This document shows, one piece after another, positions 34,401 to 46,935 of a stretch of DNA of 64,000 bases (position 1 is the stretch's first letter; every line of letters starts with the position of its first letter). This stretch comes from Callaeas wilsoni. Lineage: Eukaryota > Chordata > Aves > Passeriformes > Callaeidae. The DNA lies in the NCBI GenBank assembly GCA_013398955.1, contig VWPU01004872.1, positions 124,001 through 188,000 of the forward strand, read 5' to 3'. The position numbers were made by a program, and so were the translations under genes. The notes below the pieces were generated by a model. The model saw nothing but the letters and a program-made list of their open reading frames with translations. It did not search any database and was not told the origin of the DNA.

Positions 34401-37400
34401 GTTTTGTATATTAGTAGTACCACTGGTAATAAGTAACCCTGGGTTTTAGGATGTCATGAAGAATCTTAAAATTTCTACAACAGGAAGCTGTGTGTGGATA
34501 TCAGAGACGTAATAGATGCAGCACTGGTTTGTGATGTAATTCATACTCTTAGAAGCCAGACTAAACAATGCCTTCAGAGGAAATTTTTCATGAGCAAACA
34601 CATAACTGCTATTCAGTGCAGATGGTTAACACATATGCAAGATTGATAGGGAAAACAAAGTGCATATGCTAGATAAGTATTCAAAATTTTGAAAGATGGA
34701 CATGTTTTCTAAAAATTTGTCCAAATGTAAAACATCCATGGAATTTTACATAAATTGTAACAAGTTGTAGTGTGACTTTAATTGCTGGTTTTCCACCAAA
34801 GTCCAACCATCAATAAAGACTTTATAGCACTCAGTAACATTGGTTATCCTTTGATAGGTCAGTATTCATGATTTAAAAGAAAAATATTTCATGAACTCAC
34901 AGAGGTAAGAAATTTAGAAGCAGGGGGGTTTTTTTTGGCTACTTTTTTTTTTGTTACACTCTAATGTGTTTTGCACTCCTTTTTCTGTCTAGACAGAAAT
35001 CAGTTTGCGTTGCAAATCCCTCAAGACTGCTTTGTGAATTAATAGCTAGTCAGATTACTTAAAGCCAACATCACAGTTTGTCAAATTACCTGTTCTGTAC
35101 TTCTTTCTTGGACATTTTGACTTTATACTGATTGAATCCTTCAAAAACAGGCTGCTTGAGATTGAAAAATCCCATGGAATCACTTGCCAGCTGTTGATAT
35201 TTTGACCATTACTCAGCTGTCTGGAGACAGCCACAAACTGTATTGAATTACATTAGAACGATTGTCTAACAGCATGTAAGAAGAAAACTGTATGAAGTAA
35301 TTTTGCTTAAATTGCCAGGGAATTGCCACATATACATGCTCTTTTTTTCCTAAGCACAAGACTGTGTATGTTCACGAAACACATCTCAAAAGATAATCAT
35401 CACTTCTCTTGAATTGTGCTTTCTTGTTCCCTGTTTAACTGCTGTGTTCCAGAGTCTCCACTCTAGTAAGCAAATCCCTTAGAAATTCCCCCCTCTTTCC
35501 ACGTAACGTTTAACTGAAAATATATGGCAAATGTTACAGAAATCCTAACTGCTTCCCCACACCAAGAAAGTCACCTTTCTGGTAGCTGATGAAATCCAAA
35601 ACATAGAAGCTTTGGTAGGTTAGCATGCATGCCAGATCCTTGCACTTTTTAGTGAAAACAAGAGAATTACGACTAAGGGTCTGTCTTCTTTCACTGCTGA
35701 GAAGCAAACTAGGGCTTGGGGGGAAAATCTTCTGTGAGCCATCTCTCAAGAAGACAGATTAAGAGAAAAACTGAAAACAGGCAAAAATTCCCTTTCATTT
35801 AAGGTTGTCTGATCAACTTACATGTTCTTGCTTGTCAATTACGTTTTCAATTGTACTCCGTGCTCCCAAGATACCTACAGAATTCTATTCCTGTCAGTGA
35901 CCTCATCTTAAGTCTACTACAACTATCCTTGCTTGTTGATGCTTCCAAACTCAAAGTAAACATCTGATCTGTTTTGTACTATGTGATTTAAAGAAAAAAA
36001 TACTGTCATTCCTCTCCAATTGTAAACATTTAAAGCTTTTTGGAGTACAGTAAGATTCACAGCTATGTTGCTGAATGCATTCATTTCAGTCTTGATGTAT
36101 ATACCTGACTTAACTTCAACCTAGATGGCTTAGGCACCTCATAAGTTCCTTAGTGGAAGCTTTAGGATAAACTTTTCCTTGACAGTCATAAATGGCTTAA
36201 TTTCTTCTCAAACCTGAACAATGTTGTAGGGGCTAAAGTTTTTCTTGCCATAGCAGTGTTCCCATTTATTGTACCCAATCTGGCTAGATAGCAAACGTCT
36301 TGGTTATTGATTACATATTGTGTAGCCTAGGCTCTCTACCCTAAAACTGCATTTTATTGCTCACAATCACATTTGCTGTTGTTCAGTTTTATTCTCAGTC
36401 TTTTGTAAGTGCTCTTTGAGATATCTTCAAACATAGCCAGTTTTGTGCATCTTCTAAAAATTTTACTCTTCATTCCTTGAGTGACATAAAGCCTATTAAA
36501 TAAGCCAGAACTACTGTCTGACTGGGTAAAGGTATATGCAATGGTGATCATCAGAAACAGGCAAATTGAATGCATTTTTTCATTATGTTATTGCAAGCTA
36601 AGGCATCTACAGGTCTGCTATACTACCATTTATTATGCTACTCTGCATATTCTTCTCTATTTTCACACGGCATTGTTCTCTTTATATAAAACATGCACAG
36701 ATACTTAGATGTGAAGTAACCTGATGGGCCTATTGCTTTAAGTTAAACTGGAGTTAAACACTTGTGGAACATGAGGGAGAATAAGACACAAGTTGTCTAC
36801 AAGTTGGTAGAGTTCTGTTTCATTGGATTTTTGCCAGGAAACCACCGCTGTGATGTCCCACTGTCTCTGTGTATCAGAAAACTTACGGCTTTGAACCTAC
36901 ATCTATAGAAATTGCTCTATTCATTGCATCCAAATTAACAGCTACTACCAAAGGATTGCACTTATTTCCCCAGTTGTGTGTGCATTACAGTGGAGGAAGC
37001 TAATGGTCACATTCGGAGATGAAGTTGCAACCTTTCATGTAATACAAAGAAACATTCTGAAGTAAACATGCTGTCAATAATAAAATACATTAACATGAAA
37101 CAGTTTTCTCTCTTACCAAAGTTTATTCTTCCTAATGGACTCATGAACCATAAAGGGAAAGAATTGCTCTGTAAAATGTAATCTTTCTAAATAACAGTCA
37201 AGTACTTGCATGCCTAAGCATTTTACATGTTTCAGTGAACAAAATGCTTTTGTATTCATTTAGTCAAGTGTTAAATATGTTTTAAGGCCCTGAGAACAGC
37301 ATTTCAGAGCTTCTTTCTGGAATGCATTTCTGTGATGAAGTTATTTGTCAGCTGATGATCGCCAGGAAGTAGAACAGACATTGTTTCCCTCAAATCTTCA

Positions 37401-39900
37401 GATTCTGCTTAGCACAGTAACAGAAAGTAAAATAATTACCTAAGTCAGGATGTAAAGGTAGAAAAATACTCAGAACACTGAGTATATCCAGAGTGTGTTA
37501 TGGAAATCTTGAAAGAACCTTTCTTTTGCCAAATTAGTATTTCATTTCTATGCTTTCCACAGTAGTAAGCCTTTTAGCAAGGACCTGGAGGTGAGTGATT
37601 CTTGGCTTGGAGGAGGAAAATCGATGAAGAAGATGCCAATGTGTTGTTCACACATGCTTTTTGCCCATGCTGCCTTTTGATTTGTTCTTAGGATTTTTAT
37701 GCTTTCAATTTAGCCAGTTTTCCTATGACTGATCACAAATGTGTTGCAGTTTGCTCATCTGGATGAAAAGACTAAATTTTAATCTCTGATTATTTTCATC
37801 ATTAATTTACTTGGAAATATTTTTAGAAAGATTGCTGCAATCTACCATATATAATTTTCAAACACACCTCCTCAGTAAACAAAGCACATTGTTGTAGAAT
37901 CCATTAGAATTCTTTTGTCACTGAAGAGTCAAGATCAGCTCTTCTCATATGATCGTTTCATACACTTACAAAGCTGCAAGAATATTAATTAGCTCTGCTG
38001 TTTGGAAAATAGGACTTCTGCTGGTTGCTATGTTTTATAGTGCTTTTGTCCTCATTCAGAGAGCAGTTCTCAGCCTGGTGGAGCGATCTTCTTTTGCAGT
38101 CCTGAAATACCCAGCTTTCAGCATTCTGCTGTTAAATGGACAGGAAACTAGAATGCTGCTTGTATAAGGTTACATCCCCAGGGTCAATTCAGTCCAGGAG
38201 CACGCACGTGTGGTTAACAATACAGCTTCAACTGCTTATGACACACCAAGACTCTAAAAAAAGCTGATCTCAGTAGTTCAAAAACTAGCTTGTGTTACCC
38301 ATTACTTTCCTGATAAGACCTTTCATGAGTCATTAATCTTCATCTGTGTTAGATAAGATCCAACGTGCTACAGTATTACCAGACATGACTCTTGCAGCTA
38401 CACAGAATGGCTGGTTTGTGTTGCCAAAAAAAAGGCATGTTCTGCTGTCTGAAAACCAGCTCTGAGCCAAATATTTAGTCATTCATTTTTAGCCTGTTTC
38501 CAGTACAGGAAGTTTTTGGATATATTGTCATTTATAATTGGAAAAATTTCATAACTTTTTTGTTAACTGTCTAAATGAGACAGTGGTCTATCATTCCACA
38601 GGGAGGGGGAAAAAAAGAACAAAACCACAATTTGAAAATGTTTTCCTTATTTGAACTATAAGAAGTGAAGCTGGCCTTACTGAACCTCTTCTACAGAATA
38701 ATTTTCATATGGAAGTTATTAGACTCCAAAGTACTTTTCCTCATTTTACAGTATGCTTTTATTAGCTGATTTTGTGATAATACGTGGGATCGTGTGCAAG
38801 TGTCCAAATTGCAAAATGCATTTTTCTCTTTTTTTAAATTAAACTGAATGTTATAAAACTTCCTTGCTTTGGTTTCGAGACTAAAAAATCAGCATAAACA
38901 AAAGAAACTCTGAATTAATTAAGACACACAATATAGCATTGTCCTGGTATAAAATAATATTGGTATGTTGTGTAAATAGTAGGATTATTTAAATTATCTG
39001 TACTGTGACAGCTTAAAAACCAGAGTACCTTTACAAGTAGACATGAAGTGATTTCTTTGAAGAAACTGGAAAAAAGATGCCTAAAGTGTGCCCATTATAA
39101 ATGGATAAAATTGATTTAGAAAAAATTATTGTTAGACCCAACCTAATAACCTTCACACAAGTTTTCTGGCAGAAGCCCTGGTATAATCAAAGCACATACG
39201 GTGGCTTATCAAAGTAGAATGAACAAACTTAAAACAGCTACAGAACATGTCTGTCACAGCATTCTGAAGAGTTTTTGGGGGTACTATTTTTTATTATATT
39301 TTTAATGTATATATTCTTACTGCTGTGCAGACAGACACACAAATTATTTTCCCAAATTCTGCATAAGGGGAATATTTATGCATCTGGAGTTTTTAATTCT
39401 GGTTAGTATATACAGAAGGGCTAATTGGAAGTGGTGATACAATGTTTTCTAGTTTTACTGGGAATGGGATGTGATCTGAATGTTGCATTAAATATAAAAA
39501 AGAAATCGGAGAAAGAAAGAATTATGTGACATTTGTACTGATGTTGTTATTTAGAGACACAAAAAGAGCTTGCAAAGATAATTGTTTCTGGAAACCATTA
39601 CACTCATTTGTATTAGTTAGTACTGTTCTGCATTAAAAAAACATATTGACTGTGTAAAATAACTGCACAGACTTGTAACTGCAAAATTACTGTTCAGTTT
39701 TGAAAACTTAGCTTGATGAATTCTTTCAGACGCAAAGTGATTTTCCTTAAAGCCATTTCTGTTGGAAGCTCTTCTGCAGTTTTCCCAGCATTTCTTTGTA
39801 AAAGTCTGCTTTCTGGTGTCCTTTTAAAATAAAGTGCAAAAAACACTACATGGTACTTTAAATAGTTTATTATGCACTTTATTTTTCTGTATATTTCCAG
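31495..39900 (+). other. PALLD: PALLD intron (8.4 kb)
   Basis: AT-rich intron from GTAAGA to CTGTATATTTCCAG. It includes a run of 16 A at 31894-31909 followed by a GGAGGGGAGG purine tract, and a very short CA run near 32551-32562. I found no transposon I can name, no RNA gene and no further exon. The short frames at 33486-33860, 35534-35749 and 37949-38167 have no recognisable content. Confidence 0.85.
31894..31909. repeat. Poly(A) tract followed by a purine run
   Basis: Sixteen A bases are followed by GGGAGGGGAGGACGGG. A poly(A) could mark the 3' end of an old retroposed sequence on the plus strand, but the sequence upstream (about 31740-31890) does not resemble any element or mRNA I recognise. 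Confidence 0.6.
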
Positions 39901-40020
39901 AAGAGATATGTACGCTTGTGATAGCAGAAACATTTCCTGAAGATTCAGGAATTTTCACCTGCACAGCAACAAATGAACATGGTTCAGTAACAAGCAGTGC
40001 ACAACTAAATGTCTGCTCAG
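39901..40020 (+). CDS. PALLD: Palladin exon: second half of Ig-like domain 2
   Basis: A 120-nt exon that completes a Glu codon with its first two bases and ends with one base of an Ala codon. It encodes EICTLVIAETFPEDSGIFTC, TATNEHGSVTSSAQLNVCS. This is the E-F-G strand half of palladin Ig2, with the D-x-G-x-F-x-C signature and the second disulphide-position Cys at 39960-39962. Flanks are ATATTTCCAG|AAG and CTCAG|GTACGT. Together with the exons at 29774 and 31471 it completes an intact Ig2 with no frame break. Confidence 0.96.
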
Positions 40021-40800
40021 GTACGTGACAAAGAGAAAGAGGAATTTTTAGTTATAAATCTTACATAATTAATTTACCTGTGAAGTTGTCAGTCTGCTTT
40101 CTTTGTGGAAAATGGCTGCTGTCAGACATGGAGTTTGTCAACATCAGTGCATTCGTATAAAGCACACTGAATGTTTCTTATGTTCATTTCCTGGTTTAAT
40201 ATTTTTATTAATGTGAAATACACTTTTAAAGTTCTGCCACAAGCCTGGCATATCTTAAGCATTAGGGTTCAAGACTAGATGGCAGCAGAGGCAAAATTAA
40301 AGAGATGAAATTATGCTACTAAAGGTGGCCTTCTGTAAAATAAAACACTCTGACATGGTATGTTTAGTTTTGTGATATGTTCTGCATATATTGTTGTGGG
40401 ATGCACTAACCCAGCTGCCATTGCAAACTTGCCATGTATACATGCATTCTTCAGCATTTTTAAATTATTTGCTCCTCAATGATCCTGAAACTCCAGGAAG
40501 AGGAAGTCCTGTTTTAGCTGTTGTTGTTCATACTTGCCCATCTCAATTAGTGCCTTGATTCCCGAAACAGATTTAGAGAGATCCGTAAAGTTTCTAGTTC
40601 TGCCTTTTGCCTGGGGAAAACTCAGAAAATGAATAGTCACCCGTATATCTAATTCAGCATAAATTATCAATAGGAGGACTAGAAAAATATCTTCACAAAA
40701 CCAAAGATATTTCACCTTTAAAACACTGAAAGTACACCTTGTATTTACCATGTACTTGTATACGACTTGTTGAAGAGACATTCTTTTTGATTTCTTTTAG
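40021..40800 (+). other. PALLD: PALLD intron (780 bp)
   Basis: Intron from GTACGT to a pyrimidine-rich acceptor, TTTGATTTCTTTTAG. No repeat or RNA gene recognised. An antisense frame of about 100 codons (40476-40781) lies in it and has no protein-like features. Confidence 0.9.
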
Positions 40801-41113
40801 CCAACTTGGAATGCTCCAGTGATGATTTCCACCATTTCCCACCACTTCCTCCAGTTGAAATTAGCTCTCTTGAGCTTCCACCTAAGAAACATACAGATAC
40901 CCACCAAACAAACAACAGTGAGTTGAGACCTGGTGTGACAGACCTTCAACAACAGCTCAATTCGTCTGAGGAAAAATCAAATGGCCTTCATCCTCTTCAT
41001 GGAGTAAATGGAATGATTAACAACAAGCCAAACAGTGATAAATCCATCCCACCTCCAGCTGTCTTGCTTTCCCCCACAAAGGAGCCACCACCTGTGCTCG
41101 CCAAACCAAAGCT
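40801..41113 (+). CDS. PALLD: Palladin exon: proline-rich linker after Ig2
   Basis: A 313-nt exon entering after one base of an Ala codon and leaving after two bases of a Leu codon. It encodes ANLECSSDDFHHFPPLPP and continues through ISSLELPPKKHTDTHQ and GLHPLHGVNGMINNKPNS to AVLLSPTKEPPPVLAKPK. The order of motifs (FPPxPP, SSLEL, HxxxGVNG, LLSPTKEPPP, LAKPKL) identifies the post-Ig2 linker of palladin. The FPPLP at 40836-40850 sits where mammalian palladin has an FPPPP-type site for the EVH1 domain of Ena/VASP proteins. The sequence is otherwise low-complexity and probably disordered. Donor is AAGCT|GTGAGT. Reading past the donor gives an immediate TGA, so the exon must be spliced. Confidence 0.96.
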
Positions 41114-43714
41114 GTGAGTATTTTTGTTTGGTTTTTTTGTTTCCTATAAACTTTGTATTTGTTGACAGCAAATTTTTTCCTGTAGCGATTTAGCATTAAA
41201 CCCATGGACAATGGCTGTGCCTGTCCCTTGAACAGTCTTCCTGCTGCTGTGATTTATGTGCCAAAGAGCTGAATACAAGAGACACTTGTTTTCTTTACGT
41301 AGCGCTACGTCAAAGGGAAGTACATTCTGTATCCCAATGTCTTTAGAGAGGTTTAAGATAAAGTCACAAACAGAGAAATATTGTAGTGGCTGTTGCTCAG
41401 TGCCTTTTTTTTTCCCTAGTCACCGTACCTAAAGATCATAGTCGCCTGAGATTTTTGAATGCTACTTCTGTTTCAACACTGGTTAGGTCTTTTTATTCTG
41501 CATATACTTGGGTTTGTGTAGTTGGTGGGTATTCAGGTGTGTAATGTTTTTATTATTTCTTATGTTTATGTATAACACATATCTCGTTCTGCTTTCAGCC
41601 AGATTACAATAGCTCTCTTATAGCTAAAAATCTGAGAAGGCAAAACTCTAGGAAAGGAGAGAGAAATGAGTGGTAAAGAAGTTACAGTAACATTTTTACC
41701 TATTGTTAATGGCGATTCCTTACGCATAAGTGGTGTTATGCTCCGTTAACTTATAGTTTGATTTTAACATTGCGCAGACTCCTCTTTTCCATCTCCCTCA
41801 AGAATTTTTGGAGTGTGATGAACTAAAATGCTACTTTATTTCATTTGCATCAATAGTTGGAAAGAATTGTAAATTACAAGAATGTGTTTAAGAAGAAGCA
41901 TGAAACATGGTCTTCAAGCTTAGCAAGGTCACTTACTTTATTCCACGTTTTCACAGGAAACTTGCAAAATATAAAAATGCAGTTATTTTAGCACTCATGT
42001 TGAATTTAAACACACAAAAACACATTTGAGGCAGCAAGCCAACAGTATTCCCTTTCTGCTCTTACCACTTTTTCTTTCTGCTGCTCTTTGTCATTCTGAA
42101 CAGTCTCTGGCAACTGTAGAAGGGAAGGAGGAGTGGAAGAACGAGAAAGACAGAATAGTGAAATTGCAGTATATGAGGTGGTGGTTGCATGTATGGGAGG
42201 AGGTTGCTGAGAATGGCAACTTGCAGATGATATGAGATAGGGAGTAAGCTGGGTGGTCCTGTACCCAGCTAATCTGTTGCAAGACCCACTCGTGAAGAAA
42301 GGAGATAGCGGCTCCAGCAGAGCAGTAAAAAAAAAATTTCACCCCCAAGAGCTTTCTTTCCCAGAAGTGAGGTTGCCTGAGATAAGCGAAAGAATGTGGT
42401 GTAAAAGACTTCTCATTGTATAATGTTCACTGCTATTTTGTTTTTAAGCACAGAGTCAACTTAAAATACAGTAATGTGAGAGGGATGCTATTGTGAAAGT
42501 CCCTTCAGTTGCTGATGTCCAAATTGATGACCTTGGAATCCCTGGTGTAATTACACTTGGTTCCTATATTTTGCCATTAACAACACTTGATGCACAAGAG
42601 ACTGATCTTGATTGCAGTCAAGATACATGTTTTGCTTGGCCAAAGGCGGTGTAAGTCTGTGCTGCTGTCAGAAATTGATATCTTGCTTTCTCCTCAGCCA
42701 AGTATTTTGCTCCGAAGCACAGTGATAGCATAAGGAAGGGAAAGAGTGCCAACAACAGGAGGAAAAGAAATGTCTGACTGCAGAGACCTGAAATCAGCTT
42801 TCAGCATTTGGATAACTGCATCCCTAGTAAAAGTGAACAAAATAATGACATTAAAATTAGCTGAGCAGTAAAGTAGCTCTCTCAGCCATGAGAATGACCT
42901 CTCTTGAAAAGAACTCATCTATGGAATTGTATCTGTCCATAGAGTATTAGATGATAGAATCAGCATATACTAGCAGTGAATCAAGGAAGCACACTTATAA
43001 GCTTTTTTAATAAGTTATTTAAACTTCTAAATTTTTAACTATGGAGAGAGCTTTAAGCTTCTGAAAATCATTAATAAGTTTATTTTTCAGGAAAACTGAT
43101 TTTAAATTTCCTAAAGAATCTTTTGTTTTCAAGTTTATCTTAAATTATAAATTACTTAACAGGTTTATCTGCGAACTCTCTGAAAACAGTTTCTTCAGCC
43201 AACACTGAAAGTAATTGCAAAGAGTTTGGGAATAATAGGCTGGTTTTGGTTTTGTGTCTTTTTATTATTATTTTTAATTTAAAAAGAAGGAGAGACTGAG
43301 TACCTTCTTGAAGTATGATATACATTTGCATCTTAGCAATGCAGCTGTAACCAACAACTATAAATAATGATTTATCACAATTCAATCTAATGCAAGAACA
43401 GACATGCTACAGAGAATTACTGTAGTTGTTTTCAGGCTTGAGAAGTGCTTTTAAAGTCCTAGAAAACATTCAATTTGTCATTACAGACACTTTAATAATC
43501 ATTAAGGCATCATTAATTGTTGCCTGAGTCTGATGCTGAGAATATTTAAGATTTTAACATGATAATATAAAAAATTCCTGGGAGAAATATATATAGAATT
43601 AATTGGGGAAGTAGTCAATACCAGATATTTTGCAAAAGTGAAATCTAGAAGACGGTAATGCTAAATACGGTTAAAAGGCACAATATTTCATGATGTCTTG
43701 TTTGCAACATGAGT

Positions 43715-43855
43715 TTCTGTAGAGTGGAAGGACCATTGAACTGAGACAAAAAAAACCTGATTTCTGTGATTCTGATCTCTGCTGCTGTGACCTATTTGAG
43801 GAAGTTGAGTTATTACTGTGCCTTGGACTTTTCCGATCAATGATGGTGTAATGCA
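43715..43855 (+). mobile_element. MIR-like ancient SINE fossil
   Basis: AGAGTGGAAGGACCATTGAACTGAGAC, AACCTGATTTCTGTGATTCT, GATCTCTGCTGCTGTGACCT, GAAGTTGAGTTA and CTGTGCCTTGGACTTTTCC follow in the same order as blocks of the MIR consensus I remember (the tRNA-derived start, the variable middle, the CORE and the C-T-C-A-G-T-T-T-C-C block). It is strongly diverged and without target duplication. The limits are approximate and a repeat search is needed to confirm it. Confidence 0.5.
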
Positions 43856-46372
43856 CAGATGAGATTTCAGAAGATCTCCAGCAATGTACATTATCTTAAG
43901 ATATTTTCCACCTCTCAGAATTAGGCAAATGGTGTTGATATTAGTTTCAGTGTGAAGTCTGTGTATGAAGGTCCTGCCTTAAACCTCTTATAATCTTCAT
44001 TGTGAATGTCTGCAAAAAACACACAACACTGTTCTGTAGAACTGTATATAACATGCCCATGGTTTCACATGAAGAACTTCCATTCAAGTGGCTTAGTATT
44101 GCTATTATTTTCCCTTGTGTCTGTTAAAACAGTAACAGAAAAAAAGATGGTGTTCATATGGCTACTGGATGTACCTGTATGACATTTGTTGGCTTTGTAT
44201 CAAGCCATCATTTTAAACTTCGTAGACTCAGTGTAACTACAATGTGGTGCCAGAGCTTCCTGACCAGAGAGCTTCTCTGCGGTTGTCTCATGTTTAGCCT
44301 CTTTGTATTGGAGCGTTATCCAAGCCTATCACATGAAATGACCAGATAGAGTATAAGCTTAAAGAGAGTTACTTTCTGCCAGGCTTCTCCCTTGGAGATG
44401 CAGAGACCAACTGCAGATAGTCCTTTTCTCTATAGTTAAGTCATTAAAATAAACTCAAGCCTGTAGAAAGTGCTGTGTCTGACAGCTTTACGATTAGCAC
44501 AGCAATACCTACCCCTGTAGAATGGTCAACATTTTATTCATTGCATTAAAGTAAGAAGTATTCTGCATAGGCATGCCTCATACATGCTGTGAAGGTGAAT
44601 TGTCAGAATTCTAGAATTCCATCTCACCCAGTTGTCTTTGACAATATTATTTTTGCAGTTATAATAAAAGATGTGTTGATTTTGTAAAAATTATAGTAAC
44701 TCCTGTGTAAGATGATAGAACCTTTTCAACTAAAACCACTTCATTCTGGTTGAGAAGGTATACTGTTCCTTGAGCTGAGTCATTTTTCACTTCACTCTCT
44801 ATTCCTCAGCAGATGAGTTTTCTTTCATGGTTTCTTGTGTTTTCTAATCAGTGCCTCAGATGTTTTTGCTAAGGTGCTAGTTCAGTCATTTCTGGAATGT
44901 CTCTTATGCCCCTTATTAAAATGTTTCTTTTACTATTTTTCACTCACTCATCAGTGAAATTATTCTTACCTTGATCTTTCTGCTAGCATTTTGCTTAATA
45001 TCAAGTTCACTTCTAAGTTCTTATGTCCTGACAGGCCTTGTGTTTTAAAGATACTGCAAGAAATTATTGCTTCCATAATAATTGTATTTGATATCTGCAA
45101 GCAGTAAGAGACTGTTTAGGATATATTGAAAAGAGCTGGATAGAAAAAGAATATGTAAGAACAGGCAACAGTTCAATGATTCGTGTAGCTTTACATTCAT
45201 GAGCAAAGGTCCATCCATATCCATTTCTTTTGTTTCATCTGCTGTACCCTTTCAAGGCTGATAAGGACCTTTGGATCTTTATGTTGCTGTTAAAGTCTAC
45301 CCTCAATAAAACCTTGATCTACTAGAGTAGAAGTAGCTAATGCCAACTAAATTGGCTGAAACATAAAGCAGGATAACTGCATATAAAGTTAATCCCTTGA
45401 TAATATTACAAGTGCAGAGCATTTTCTGCATCTGTTTTCACAATTAATATATGGATGGTTCATTTGTAATGCTTTTTTTCTCTCATTTTATATCAATGCA
45501 TTTTTAACAGGTTTGAAGTTAAAACAAGGAAAAGTTTTGTGAAGCATTTCCATTTCAGTGATCAACAGGCACTTGGACTAGGATTTATAATTTGCTAATA
45601 ACAAATAATATATGAAGATAGAGGAGGCCTTATGAGAGACTATACTAAGAAATAGGATTTTTCCCCATTTTCCAGGACTCATTTCTTTCGCAAAAGTTGC
45701 AGATCCTGACAGAGAATAAGAAGTGTTATAATGCCTCCTGGCACACCTGTGGGCTGAATGCAGTAGGTACAGCAAGTTTAAAACAGGGTATTAGTTGTCT
45801 CCCTTAGTGAGTTTTGATCACTATGAAAATCTCTGAGACTGCTGGAAGACAGAAGAGAGGAAATGGGAAGTGTTATGAAATATAGATTGAAAGTCACATT
45901 TCATTGCCTGTTTCAGATCAAGGAATAGCATAATCCAAAACCAGTGGCAGTTATTGCTGAGAAATTTCCTTTTTACTGGTGTCTTTGTTAACATAGTGTC
46001 AAAGGGTAATCACGAATGAACTTTAAGCCTTTTAAAATCTGCAGCAATAGACGTCTGAATCTCTTAGTAACAATAGATGTGAAAAACAAGAGAGGTTAAA
46101 TGTGATACATTTATTTTTCAGGTTTTTCTCATTTTGACACTGTTTTCTGACCCAAGTAGGTGGCGACATCTAAGTGTACATCCTGCCTACGTAAAAGATA
46201 ATCAGTATTTTAACCGGAAAAGTCACAGATCCTTGAAAGAGTCATGAAATACGTGTACTGTGTGTGCCAGCATCACGGCATGCACACAGGACTTTGGTAT
46301 TTTTTCAGATTTTTATTTTAACACTGAAAGGAATCCAGTTTATAGGACAAGCAGAGACATGCAGGAAAATTA

Positions 46373-46935
46373 ATAGAACCGTAGAACGGTTTCAGTTGGA
46401 CGGACCGTTAAGTATTATCTAGTTCCAACCCCCATGCAATGGGCAGGGATGCCTTCCACTACTCCAGGCTGCTCAAAGCCCCGTCCAGCCTGGCCTCGAA
46501 TGCTTCAAGGAATGGTGCATGCAACAGCTTCTCTGGGCAACATTTTCCAGTGCCTCACCACCCTCACAGTAAAGAATTTGTTCCTAATATCTAATCTAAA
46601 CCTCCCCTCTTTCAGTTTAAAGCCATTACTCCTTGTCTTATCACAGTATGTCCTAACTGCTCCAGCTTTTCTGTAGCTCCCTCAGCCGGTCTTCATAGGA
46701 GAGATACTCCAGCCCTCTGAGCATCTTTGTGGCCATCTCTGGACTTGTTCAAACAGGTCGATGTCTTTCTTATGCTGGGGACTCAGAGCTGGATGCAGCG
46801 CTGCAGGTGGGGGCTCGCAGGAGTGGAGTACGAGAGGGAGAGTAAGCTTCCTCAGCCTGCTGGTCATGCTTATTTTGGTGATGCCTAGGATATGGTTGGT
46901 CTTCTGTGCTACAAGTGAACAAGTTCAGCCACTTG
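46373..46935 (-). mobile_element. 5'-truncated CR1 LINE fragment
   Basis: The left end AATAGAACCGTAGAACGGTTTC is a diverged form of the reversed CR1 3' terminus. It is followed by CCAACCCCCATGCAATGGGCAGG, CCAGGCTGCTCAAAGCCCC, CCAGCCTGGCCTCGAATGC, AAACCTCCCCTCTTTCAGTT and GAGAGATACTCCAGCCCTCTGAG, all typical of a CR1 subfamily common in birds. The orientation is minus, antisense to palladin. Only the 3' untranslated part and possibly a trace of pol remain. The right limit is approximate. Confidence 0.9.

Noticed and set aside
39834..39900. Upstream extension of the Ig2 exon (frame open from 39834)
   Set aside because: The family match starts exactly at 39901 after TATTTCCAG, and the upstream residues are hydrophobic intron translation.
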